Part shown: positions 15,525-21,961 of the stretch, one piece after another
Layout of the letters: each line of letters starts with the position of its first letter
How positions within the stretch are numbered: position 1 is the first letter of the stretch
Origin: Collinsella aerofaciens
Lineage (GTDB): Bacteria > Actinomycetota > Coriobacteriia > Coriobacteriales > Coriobacteriaceae
Length of the DNA stretch: 26,257 bases
NCBI GenBank assembly: GCA_905213725.1
Contig: CAJMJM010000009.1
Location: forward strand, 1 to 26,257
Direction: 5' to 3'
Made by a program: the position numbers and the translations under genes
Notes under the pieces: generated by a model
Seen by the model: only the letters and a program-made list of their open reading frames with translations
The model's database searches: none
What the model was told of the DNA's origin: nothing

Positions 15525-15995
15525 CTAGCGTGCGATCTTGGCGATGGTGTAGACGCGAGTCTTGCCGGAAGGCGTAACGACCTCGACGGAGTCGCCCTCG
15601 CCGTGACCAATGATGGCGTGACCGACCGGAGACTCGTTGGAAATCTTGTGCTCGAGCGAGTTGGTCTCGGTGGTACCGACGAGCGTGACTTCCATGACCT
15701 CGCCGTTGGGATCAATCAGCGAAACGGTGGAACCGATGGAGACGGTCAGGTCGCCCGTGGTGGCAGCAACCTGAGCGTTGGCGAGGATGGCCTGGATCTC
15801 GGCAATACGAGCGGCGTTCTGGGCCTGCTTGTCCTTAGCGGCGTCGTACTCGGAGTTCTCCGAAAGGTCGCCGAACGCGCGGGCTTCCTTGATGTCCTCG
15901 ACGATCTCCTTGGCGTAATCGCCCTCACGCCAAGCGAGCTCCTCGACGAGCTTCTGGCGGCCCTCAGCGGTCAGTACGATCTGGCTTGCGTCCAT
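15525..15995 (-). CDS. greA: Transcription elongation factor GreA
   Basis: Rescues backtracked RNA polymerase by stimulating transcript cleavage through the secondary channel. The 156-residue protein has the N-terminal antiparallel coiled coil (about 10-75) with the acidic tip GDLSENSEY (42-50), whose Asp and Glu hold the catalytic magnesium, and the C-terminal FKBP-like domain with ISNESPVGHAIIGHGEGD. ATG at 15995 has GGGGAG eight bases ahead; upstream in-frame codons are not homologous. A perfect -35 TTGACA lies at 16036-16031, just after the tatA terminator, though the matching -10 is poor. lysS follows 79 bases downstream. Confidence 0.96.
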   Translation of the reverse strand: MDASQIVLTAEGRQKLVEELAWREGDYAKEIVEDIKEARAFGDLSENSEYDAAKDKQAQNAARIAEIQAILANAQVAATTGDLTVSIGSTVSLIDPNGEVMEVTLVGTTETNSLEHKISNESPVGHAIIGHGEGDSVEVVTPSGKTRVYTIAKIAR

Positions 15996-16043
15996 ACGGA
16001 TATCTCCCCAACTCTGATCAAACAATCAACTGTCAACAAAACG

Positions 16044-16076
16044 AAAAAGACCGGCTAGCCTGCGGGCAAGCCGGTC
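16044..16076 (-). terminator. Intrinsic terminator of tatA
   Basis: GACCGGCT (16049-16056) and AGCCGGTC (16069-16076) form an 8-bp stem followed on the minus strand by TTTTTCGTTTTG. It lies about 25 bases past the tatA stop and isolates tatA from greA. Confidence 0.88.
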
Positions 16077-16101
16077 AGGTGCTCACCCCAAAGGGATGGG
16101 A

Positions 16102-16377
16102 CTACTCTGCGTCCGCGTCGCTGTCCTCTGCCTGCTTCTTCTTGGCAGCAGCGAGCTTGGCCTCGAGCTCAGCGATCTCCTTGTCCTCCTCGGACTGCTC
16201 GACCACGCCCTCCTCGGCCTGCTTGGTCTCGGCCTTATCGTCGCCCTCCATACCCTCACGGATATTCTTGACGGTAGAGCCGAGGGACTTGCCGAGCTTC
16301 GGCAGGTTCTTGGGCCCGAAGATAATCAGGACAACGACGAGAATAATGATGAGCTCAGGAGCCCTCAGTCCAAACAT
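16102..16377 (-). CDS. tatA: Twin-arginine translocase subunit TatA
   Basis: Small membrane protein that forms the pore-like part of the Tat pathway, which exports folded proteins. The 91-residue protein has the short N-terminus MFGLRAPE, one membrane helix (about 8-20: LIIILVVVLIIF), the hinge FGPKNLP (20-26), an amphipathic helix (KLGKSLGSTVKNIREGM) and a charged, Glu/Lys/Ala-rich tail. ATG at 16377 has GGAGG five bases ahead; the open frame runs further upstream into the tRNA gene but that part is not coding. FGPKN fits TatA better than TatB. No tatC or tatB is in the window, so the partner must be encoded elsewhere. It is a single-gene unit with its own promoter and terminator. Confidence 0.93.
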   Translation of the reverse strand: MFGLRAPELIIILVVVLIIFGPKNLPKLGKSLGSTVKNIREGMEGDDKAETKQAEEGVVEQSEEDKEIAELEAKLAAAKKKQAEDSDADAE

Positions 16378-16413
16378 GTAGACCTCCACAATACAGCGAG
16401 ACAAGCTCGAATG

Positions 16414-16442
16414 AGTATACCGCGGGTATCGCGGTATCACAA
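16414..16442 (-). promoter_or_regulatory. tatA promoter with an inverted repeat in its spacer
   Basis: TTGTGA (16442-16437) and TATACT (16419-16414) are 17 bases apart on the minus strand, about 40 bases before tatA and just past the tRNA-Pro terminator. A perfect 8-bp inverted repeat, ATACCGCG / CGCGGTAT (16417-16424, 16430-16437), fills the spacer and overlaps the -10, which could be a repressor site. Confidence 0.7.
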
Positions 16443-16450
16443 CACTAGCT

Positions 16451-16479
16451 AAAAAAAGGGACCGCAAGAAGCGGTCCCT
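16451..16479 (-). terminator. Intrinsic terminator of tRNA-Pro
   Basis: AGGGACCGC (16457-16465) and GCGGTCCCT (16471-16479) form a perfect 9-bp stem with a 5-base loop; six further T follow on the minus strand. Confidence 0.93.
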
Positions 16480-16489
16480 CCTCATGCTC

Positions 16490-16566
16490 TGGTCGGGTTG
16501 ACTGGATTTGAACCAGCGACCCCTGCGTCCCGAACGCAGTGCTCTACCAAACTGAGCCACAACCCG
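16490..16566 (-). tRNA. tRNA-Pro (anticodon CGG)
   Basis: A full cloverleaf on the minus strand: acceptor CGGGTTG / CAACCCG, D-arm GCTC...GAGC, anticodon stem CTGCG / CGCAG with loop TTCGGGA (anticodon CGG, G37 as expected for proline), 5-base variable region, T-arm GCTGG-TTCAAAT-CCAGT, discriminator A and an encoded CCA. A -10-like TATAGT lies about 15 bases upstream, but no good -35. The gene is only 49 bases after ispE with no terminator between, so it may also be read through from ispE. Confidence 0.97.
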
Positions 16567-16615
16567 TTAGCTCGACTATAGTAACAAAGATTTTCGCCGC
16601 GTGCTAGAGAAATTT

Positions 16616-17512
16616 TTATTTCTTTGGCACTTCGACGCGAACCGTGTTGGGAATGAGCTCCGTCGTGCAGGCCCACCAGCCGTTTTGCTGGGCAGCGTCG
16701 GCAAGCCTTTCGGCCGTGGCGGCGGTGTCGCAAATGGCAAACGAGCAGGCACCCGATCCGCACACATCTACAGCAACGGTTCCGTCCTGTTTACGCAGCC
16801 AATCGAGAACCGTTTGAATCTGCGGCTCCATCTGTGCGGAAATGACACCCAAGTTGTTATGGATGAGCGCATATGCCGTCTCGGCATCACCAGCACGCAA
16901 GGCAGAAGCTATCGCGCCGGGCTTGTCCGCAGGCACCGGGGCCTCGTCAAAACGTCGATAGGCCTCAATTGTCGAAACGCTCGCCTCGCGCGGCTTAACC
17001 AGCACGACGGGCGTCACGGGCAGCGCGGGGTACTCAGTTGCCAGCACGTCTCCCCCACCTACGTAGAACGCAGGACTCGCGTGCAAAAAGAACGGGACGT
17101 CAGCACCAATGCCCCGCGCAATGTCGTCGAGCGCTGGGTCGGTGCGATCAATGCCCCAGAGCTCCGCCAAGGCGACAATGACCGCGGCCGCATCCGTCGA
17201 GGGGCCGCCCAAGCCGGCGCACAATGGAATGCGCTTCTCAATCGTCACGCAGATGTTTGCCTCGCGACCATAATGCTCGGCCATAGCAACCGCAGCCCGA
17301 TACGCCGTATTCTTTTGCATGGGAAAATCTGATGCTGGAACCGTCTGGACGGTCAGCGCCTGCGCCGGCGTGACCGTCACGGTATCGGAAAGACCGACGG
17401 CCGCCATCAGGGAATCGACCCTGTGGTAGCCGCGGTCATCGCGCTCGGTATGAACCCCCAGGTAGAGGTTAATCTTTGCCGGCGCGGAAAGAGTCAGGGA
17501 CCGATCGGTCAC
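16616..17512 (-). CDS. ispE: 4-diphosphocytidyl-2-C-methyl-D-erythritol kinase
   Basis: GHMP-family kinase of the MEP isoprenoid pathway; phosphorylates CDP-methylerythritol with ATP in the cytosol. The 298-residue protein shows SAPAKINLYLGV at 9-20 with the substrate-binding Lys, the GHMP ATP loop IPLCAGLGGPSTDAAA at 95-110, GADVPFFL with the catalytic Asp, and a C-terminal GSGACSF glycine loop. The ATP loop usually reads AGLGGGSSDAA; here the third Gly is Pro and the second Ser is Thr, a mild variant. It starts at GTG 17512, with GAGGAG inside the end of veg, whose stop codon is only two bases before the GTG, so translation is probably coupled. Confidence 0.95.
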   Translation of the reverse strand: MTDRSLTLSAPAKINLYLGVHTERDDRGYHRVDSLMAAVGLSDTVTVTPAQALTVQTVPASDFPMQKNTAYRAAVAMAEHYGREANICVTIEKRIPLCAGLGGPSTDAAAVIVALAELWGIDRTDPALDDIARGIGADVPFFLHASPAFYVGGGDVLATEYPALPVTPVVLVKPREASVSTIEAYRRFDEAPVPADKPGAIASALRAGDAETAYALIHNNLGVISAQMEPQIQTVLDWLRKQDGTVAVDVCGSGACSFAICDTAATAERLADAAQQNGWWACTTELIPNTVRVEVPKK

Positions 17513-17514
17513 CG

Positions 17515-17811
17515 TTAATGCTCCTCGAGCTGATTGCCGAGCGGGGTAAAGATGTGCTCGCCGCTCTCGGGGTCGAACAGCTCGACCTGACCGGTGAGGA
17601 CATCGATATACTGGTAGGACTGACGCGACTTGCGGCCGCGACGCTCGTCAACCTCGACGATAAAGACGGCGGGGTGGACGCTCTTGATGGTGCCCATGCG
17701 CTCGACGACGCGGGTACGGCCCATGTTGGCCTTCACCTTGACGCGATCGCCCACCATATCGGTCAGCTTCTCGTGGATGTCGTCGACGTGATTGACTTCC
17801 ATCTCTTCCAT
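17515..17811 (-). CDS. veg: Veg-family protein (DUF1021)
   Basis: A 98-residue basic protein matching the Veg family: GDRVKVKANMGR, ERMGTI, VHPAVFIVEVDE and SYQYIDVLTG are the conserved strands of a small beta barrel. In Bacillus subtilis veg is also next to ispE, affects biofilm matrix gene expression and is highly transcribed; its biochemical function is not settled. The C-terminal 20 residues (after VELFDPE) extend slightly beyond the usual 86. The ATG at 17811 is chosen for its GGAGG eight bases upstream; a TTG at 17835 in the same frame is less likely. It forms a tight operon with ispE. Confidence 0.9.
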   Translation of the reverse strand: MEEMEVNHVDDIHEKLTDMVGDRVKVKANMGRTRVVERMGTIKSVHPAVFIVEVDERRGRKSRQSYQYIDVLTGQVELFDPESGEHIFTPLGNQLEEH

Positions 17812-17878
17812 GAACAGGGCCTCCAGAAGGTGCAATTCAAAAAGGGGATAATACCCCTAAGATAGACAAAACTCTAAT

Positions 17879-17908
17879 ACTATAGCACCCTGTTGTGGCC
17901 ATACGCAA
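17879..17908 (-). promoter_or_regulatory. Candidate promoter of veg-ispE
   Basis: TTGCGT (17908-17903) and TATAGT (17884-17879) are 18 bases apart on the minus strand, about 70 bases before veg and directly after the dtd terminator. The -35 is identical to that of the murE promoter at 23587. Confidence 0.55.
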
Positions 17909-17914
17909 GTAGCT

Positions 17915-17945
17915 AAAAAAGCCCGGTCTCGAATACGTACCAGAC
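17915..17945 (-). terminator. Intrinsic terminator of the murE-to-dtd gene group
   Basis: On the minus strand GTCTGG (17945-17940) can pair with CCGGGC (17926-17921) using two G-U pairs, followed by six T (17920-17915). The stem is short but the T-run is clear. Confidence 0.6.
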
Positions 17946-17966
17946 GACAACCTCGCATGACCAGTT

Positions 17967-17994
17967 GTTACGCGGTTTGGTAAAACCGCGTAAC
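17967..17994 (-). repeat. Third GTTACGCGG hairpin, touching the dtd stop codon
   Basis: GTTACGCGGTTT (17967-17978) and AAACCGCGTAAC (17983-17994) form a perfect 12-bp stem with a GGTA loop. It ends at the base next to the dtd stop codon. The stem is nearly identical to those at 13357 and 13451 downstream of lysS, but the flanks differ. Confidence 0.72.
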
Positions 17995-18441
17995 CTAAAG
18001 GTTGTCGGTGTCCAAGACGATGGTGAATGGGCCGTCGTTGACCAGGTCGACCTTCATGTCGGCGCCAAAGATACCGTGCGCCACATGCTCAACGTCCTCG
18101 TGCACAAGCGTCAGGAAGTACTCGTAGAGCTCGTTGGCAACATCGGGTGCGCCGGCATCCGTAAACGATGGGCGGCGACCGTGGCGGCAGTCGGCGAACA
18201 GCGTGAACTGCGACACCACGAGCACCTCGCCGTCGACATCGGCAAGTGCCAGATTGGTCTTGCCGTTCTCGTCCTCGTTGATACGCAGCCCGCGGAGCTT
18301 GCCCCACAGCTTGTCGGCCTCGGCACGCGTATCGCCATGGCCCACACCCAGCAGCACCAGGTAGCCGCGTCCAATGCGGCCCACGCACTCGCCGTCGACC
18401 GTCACGCCGGCGTTGAGCACGCGCTGCACCACCGCACGCAT
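17995..18441 (-). CDS. dtd: D-aminoacyl-tRNA deacylase
   Basis: Removes D-amino acids (and some glycine) wrongly loaded on tRNA. The 148-residue protein starts MRAVVQRV like the family and has SQFTLFAD (77-84) and NDGPFT (135-140). The second motif is normally NxGPVT; the Gly-cisPro pair that gives chirality selection is present, but the following Val is Phe. ATG at 18441 has GAGGAG overlapping the end of rdgB, three bases upstream, so the two are coupled. Confidence 0.95.
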   Translation of the reverse strand: MRAVVQRVLNAGVTVDGECVGRIGRGYLVLLGVGHGDTRAEADKLWGKLRGLRINEDENGKTNLALADVDGEVLVVSQFTLFADCRHGRRPSFTDAGAPDVANELYEYFLTLVHEDVEHVAHGIFGADMKVDLVNDGPFTIVLDTDNL

Positions 18442-18444
18442 GGC

Positions 18445-19086
18445 CTACTCCTCGCCCGTCAGCTTGGCGGACAGATGCTCGAGCGCGTGGAAACGATGGC
18501 TGATGGCGTTCTTCTCGTCAGCCGTCAGCTCGGCCATGGTCTTGCCCGGCGTGTCGACCGGCAGGAACAGCGGGTCATAGCCAAAACCATGGTCGCCGCG
18601 GCCCTCGTGCGCGATAACGCCCTCGCAGGCGCCCTCGCCATAGGTAACCAGACCGTCCGTGTCGATGAGCGCAACGACGCTCATAAAGCGTGCGGTGCGG
18701 TCCTCATCTGCCACGCCTTCCAGGTTAACGAGAAGCTTGGCGTTGTTGGCGGCATCGTCGCCGTGCACGCCCGCATAGCGCGCGCTATACACACCGGGAT
18801 CACCGTCCAGCGCGTCGACGACCAAGCCCGAATCGTCGGCAATGGCCATAAGGCCCGTCTCCTCAACCGCGGCTTGGGCCTTGATGATGGCGTTCTCCAA
18901 AAACGTCGTGCCGTTTTCCTCGGGATCCTCAAAATCACCCAGCTGGCCGAGCGCCACAAAGCGCACCTCGGGCATGACCTTGCCCAAAATGGCCTCGATC
19001 TCGGTGAGCTTATGGGCGTTGCCCGTTGCCACGACGATGGTCGCCGCCGGGTCGAGGGTGTCGATGTCAATCTTCTCAAGTGCCAT
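18445..19086 (-). CDS. rdgB: RdgB/HAM1 family XTP/dITP diphosphatase
   Basis: Hydrolyses non-canonical purine triphosphates (ITP, dITP, XTP) to monophosphates and keeps them out of nucleic acids. The 213-residue protein shows VVATGNAHKLTE (18-29), the NGTTFLENAIIKA helix, the ADDSGL box (83-88), VYSARYAG, FGYDPLFL and a C-terminal SHR. ATG at 19086 has a strong AAGGAGG six bases ahead. It follows rph, a common pairing in bacteria, but a hairpin repeat and 140 bases lie between them. The N-terminal dozen residues are an extension before the first strand. Confidence 0.95.
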   Translation of the reverse strand: MALEKIDIDTLDPAATIVVATGNAHKLTEIEAILGKVMPEVRFVALGQLGDFEDPEENGTTFLENAIIKAQAAVEETGLMAIADDSGLVVDALDGDPGVYSARYAGVHGDDAANNAKLLVNLEGVADEDRTARFMSVVALIDTDGLVTYGEGACEGVIAHEGRGDHGFGYDPLFLPVDTPGKTMAELTADEKNAISHRFHALEHLSAKLTGEE

Positions 19087-19194
19087 GACTGGCCTCCTTG
19101 TCTCTATAGCAAGCCGCGTGAGGGGCGTTTGGGCACTTGACCTCTCCCCTCTCAGGCGATCGGACCTTTCAACGCAGCATTTCAGCAGATAAAA

Positions 19195-19226
19195 CCTACC
19201 AAAATAAACCTGTCCCTTTTGGCAGG
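19195..19226 (-). terminator. Hairpin repeat with GGGACAGGTT loop, acting as terminator after rph
   Basis: On the minus strand CCTGCCAAAA, loop GGGACAGGTTTA and TTTTGGTAGG form a 10-bp stem (one G-U), followed by TTTTATC. It starts right after the rph stop codon. It shares its loop, but not its stem, with the repeat at 11450-11482. It probably reduces transcription from rph into rdgB. Confidence 0.65.
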
Positions 19227-19952
19227 TTAGGCGATGGCTTGGCGCTGAAGCTCGATGAGCTCGGCGATACCCTTGTCGCCCAGGTCGAGCAGGGCGTTGA
19301 GGCGTTTGCGGTCAAAGGGCGCCTGCTCGCCGGTGCCCTGGAGCTCGATCATCTCGCCGGTGTCGGTGGCGACGAGGTTCATGTCGACCTCGGCATGGCT
19401 GTCCTCGGAATAATCGAGGTCAAGCAGCGTATTGCCGTCGACAACGCCCATGGAGATGGCAGCCACCTGGCCGATAAGCGGGATGCGCTCGATCTTGCCC
19501 GCCTCGACCCACATGGCGAGGGCGTCGTGCAGCGCCACCCAGGCGCCGGTGATGCTCGCTGTACGCGTGCCGCCATCGGCCTGAATCACATCGCAGTCGA
19601 CGGTGACGGTGTACTCGCCGAGCGCCTTCATGTTGACGACGGTACGCAGGCTGCGGCCAATGAGGCGCTCGATCTCCATGGAGCGACCCTTGCGGTTGGC
19701 GTGCTCGCGCTTGCAGCGCTTGCCGGTCGACGCCGGCAGCATGGCGTATTCCGCGGTCACCCAGCCGGCCTTAGCTCCCTTTCGCCAGCCCGGCACGCCC
19801 TCCTCGATAGTGGCGGCGCACAGCACGCGCGTGTCACCGAACTCGGCCAAACACGAGCCGTGGGCGTGCTTCATGACGCCACGGGTGAGCTTAACGGGGC
19901 GCAACTCGTTGGCGGCGCGGCCGTTGGCGCGGTTGACCTGCATGTACTCCAT
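19227..19952 (-). CDS. rph: Ribonuclease PH
   Basis: Phosphate-dependent 3' to 5' exoribonuclease that trims tRNA 3' ends. The 241-residue protein has the usual start (NRANGRAANELRPVKLTRG), FGDTRVLCAA, the basic RNA-binding loop (RCKREHANRKGR, 79-90) and the phosphate site GGTRTAS (127-133). ATG at 19952 has AAGGAT seven bases ahead; an ATG nine bases further in is less well placed. It lies 54 bases after murI without a terminator, so it is likely part of the murE-murI group. Confidence 0.96.
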   Translation of the reverse strand: MEYMQVNRANGRAANELRPVKLTRGVMKHAHGSCLAEFGDTRVLCAATIEEGVPGWRKGAKAGWVTAEYAMLPASTGKRCKREHANRKGRSMEIERLIGRSLRTVVNMKALGEYTVTVDCDVIQADGGTRTASITGAWVALHDALAMWVEAGKIERIPLIGQVAAISMGVVDGNTLLDLDYSEDSHAEVDMNLVATDTGEMIELQGTGEQAPFDRKRLNALLDLGDKGIAELIELQRQAIA

Positions 19953-20006
19953 AGAAATATCCTTTCGGCAAAATATGTGGCGAAGGCTTTGGCGGCTGCC
20001 TTACAT

Positions 20007-20891
20007 CTATTTCAGCTCATCGATATCGATATGTTCGATGCTCTTGAGCGGCTGACCAAAGATAAAGCTGCCCGCCACCGCAAACTCGGCAATGTTATCG
20101 GCCGTCGTGGCAAAACGATGCTGCGGCTCGGCGGCGTCGCCCGCCAGCTGCTCGCGGCGCGTGAGGATATCGGTCAGCTCGCGTGTGGTCTCCTCGGCGG
20201 AACTCACGACGCGCACCCCAGGCCCCAGCGCATGCCGGATAGGTCCCACCAACAGCGGGAAATGCGTACAGCCGAGCACCACGGTATCGATACCGTGGTC
20301 GCGCAGCGGCTCAACCGTGGCGCCCACCAGCGCACGCCCGGCAGGCGTATCGAAGATGTCCTCGTTCTCAAGCCACTGTTCCTGCAGATGTGCACCCGAG
20401 GCGAGCTCGTGTTCGACAACCTCGACAAAGCTCGAGGCAGGACAGCCGTATACATCGACGCCGGCATCTAGATCCTGAATGGCGCGCGTGTAGGCGCCCG
20501 AGCGAATAGTGAGGTTGGTAGCGAGCACGCCCACGCGACGCGTACGCGTGCTGTTGATTGCTGCACGGGCACCCGGCGCGATCACGCCGATCACGGGAAC
20601 GTCGAGCACCTGCTGGGCCAAACGCAAGGCCGCAGCGGTCGCCGTGTTGCAGGCGATGACCATAATCTTGACGTCGTGCTTCGAAAGCCAACGACCCGCC
20701 TGCAGCGCAAACGAGCGCACTTCATCCTCGGTGCGCGTGCCGTAGGGGCAGCGCTTGGTGTCGCCAAAGTAGTAGACGGACTCGTGCGGCAGCGCCGTCG
20801 CAATCGCGCGCGCAACCGTCAGACCGCCCAAACCAGAATCGAACACGCCAATCGGGCGCGTGTCGCCTGCCGGATTCTCGATATCGGACAT
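20007..20891 (-). CDS. murI: Glutamate racemase
   Basis: Makes D-glutamate for the peptidoglycan stem peptide. The 294-residue protein has GVFDSGLGGLTV (15-26, with D18 and S19), YFGDTKRCPYG, and the two catalytic cysteines in ACNTAT (C81) and LGCTHFPLL (C208). Length and motifs are normal. ATG at 20891; a GAGG lies very close (two bases), with more purines upstream. It is 51 bases after the HAD gene and two genes from murE, so two cell-wall precursor enzymes sit together. Confidence 0.96.
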   Translation of the reverse strand: MSDIENPAGDTRPIGVFDSGLGGLTVARAIATALPHESVYYFGDTKRCPYGTRTEDEVRSFALQAGRWLSKHDVKIMVIACNTATAAALRLAQQVLDVPVIGVIAPGARAAINSTRTRRVGVLATNLTIRSGAYTRAIQDLDAGVDVYGCPASSFVEVVEHELASGAHLQEQWLENEDIFDTPAGRALVGATVEPLRDHGIDTVVLGCTHFPLLVGPIRHALGPGVRVVSSAEETTRELTDILTRREQLAGDAAEPQHRFATTADNIAEFAVAGSFIFGQPLKSIEHIDIDELK

Positions 20892-20942
20892 TACCTCACC
20901 AGTCTCTCTCGAAAAGACATGTCCAAGTGCAGCGACGCCGCG

Positions 20943-21854
20943 CTACGAACGCGCCGCGACCAGCAGCTCTGCCGTCGCCGCCCAACCGTCGACAATTTTG
21001 CCGCGCGTAACGAAAGCGTTCTCGCAGGCAGCCAGGAACTCGGGCGCGCCGGCGCTCGTCAGGCCATTCTCGACCAGGCAGAACGTGCCCACGTGATCGG
21101 CCATGTAGAAGTCGGACTCGGAATCGCCGAGCGCGAGCGTCTCCTCGCGCTCGATCCCCAGGTGCTCGCAGAAGCGCGCAATGGCGACGCCTTTGTTGAG
21201 GCCCGCGGGGTTGATATTGAATGCGCGACCGTCCTCGACGCGATCGAGCTCGAGCGTCGTCGGCTTGGACAGATGCGTCAGATGGCCGTTGCAAGCCCAG
21301 ATCAGACCGCAGCCGGCCTCGTCCAGGATGGCCTGAACCTCATCGTCGGGCACATCGCCGCGCATGCCGACGGTGACCTCACGGTACTTGTAGCCGGTCG
21401 ACATGTCGTTGTGATACTCGATCTTGTGCGGCCAGCGGGCGAGGATCTTCTCGCACACGCCGGTCTGCTCGATCACCTGGTGCGGCGTGAGGCCGCAAGA
21501 GGGGTCGTAGGGCATGTCGCCGGTCAGATACTCCCAATCGTTGGCCTTGAGGTCGTACATAACCAGGCCGCCCATCTCACCAATGTAGGAGTTGAGGCCG
21601 AGCACGCGCGCGTCCTCGTGGATCATGGTACGGTTGCGGCCCGAGGTGGGAACCACCTGAATACCAGCGCGAGCGAGCGCCACGACGGCCTCGACAAGTT
21701 TGGTCGAAGGGTTGCCGTCGTTGTCGCGCAGCACGCACGAGCCGGGCGCGAGCATCGTGGCATCCAGGTCGGTAAAGACGTACTTGACCTTGGCCAAGCG
21801 CTCGCGCATCTCGCCCGAAAGCTCGGCAACGGTCGGCAGGGTGTTGTGGGACAT
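20943..21854 (-). CDS. HAD-superfamily phosphatase, Cof-like (IIB) type
   Basis: A 303-residue cytosolic hydrolase. It shows the HAD motifs in order: FTDLDATML (D29 nucleophile, D31 acid/base), PTSGRN (motif II, 69-74), a Lys in GLNKGVA (K222) and GDSESDF (244-250). The long insert between motifs II and III (about 85-215) with Cys, Trp and Tyr residues is the C2B-type cap that sets the substrate. The first motif reads DLDAT instead of the usual DxDGT. Substrate is unknown; members act on sugar phosphates, phosphomannose or pyridoxal phosphate. ATG at 21854 has GGAG five bases ahead; an upstream ATG at 21896 has no good site. It lies between murE and murI, so a link to cell-wall sugars is possible but unproven. 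Confidence 0.88.
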   Translation of the reverse strand: MSHNTLPTVAELSGEMRERLAKVKYVFTDLDATMLAPGSCVLRDNDGNPSTKLVEAVVALARAGIQVVPTSGRNRTMIHEDARVLGLNSYIGEMGGLVMYDLKANDWEYLTGDMPYDPSCGLTPHQVIEQTGVCEKILARWPHKIEYHNDMSTGYKYREVTVGMRGDVPDDEVQAILDEAGCGLIWACNGHLTHLSKPTTLELDRVEDGRAFNINPAGLNKGVAIARFCEHLGIEREETLALGDSESDFYMADHVGTFCLVENGLTSAGAPEFLAACENAFVTRGKIVDGWAATAELLVAARS

Positions 21855-21961
21855 GGTTACTCCGTTTACGTAGAAGGGTTTGGACTTGGACGGCATGTTT
21901 TGATTGAGGGAACACGCTTATGGCGACAGCGCACTCAGGGCGCCGCCGCCATCATGGTTCA

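Noticed and set aside
16102..16560. Longer tatA frame starting inside the tRNA-Pro gene
   Set aside because: The upstream 61 codons are the antisense product of tRNA, terminator and promoter sequence; the ATG at 16377 has GGAGG and the family N-terminus.
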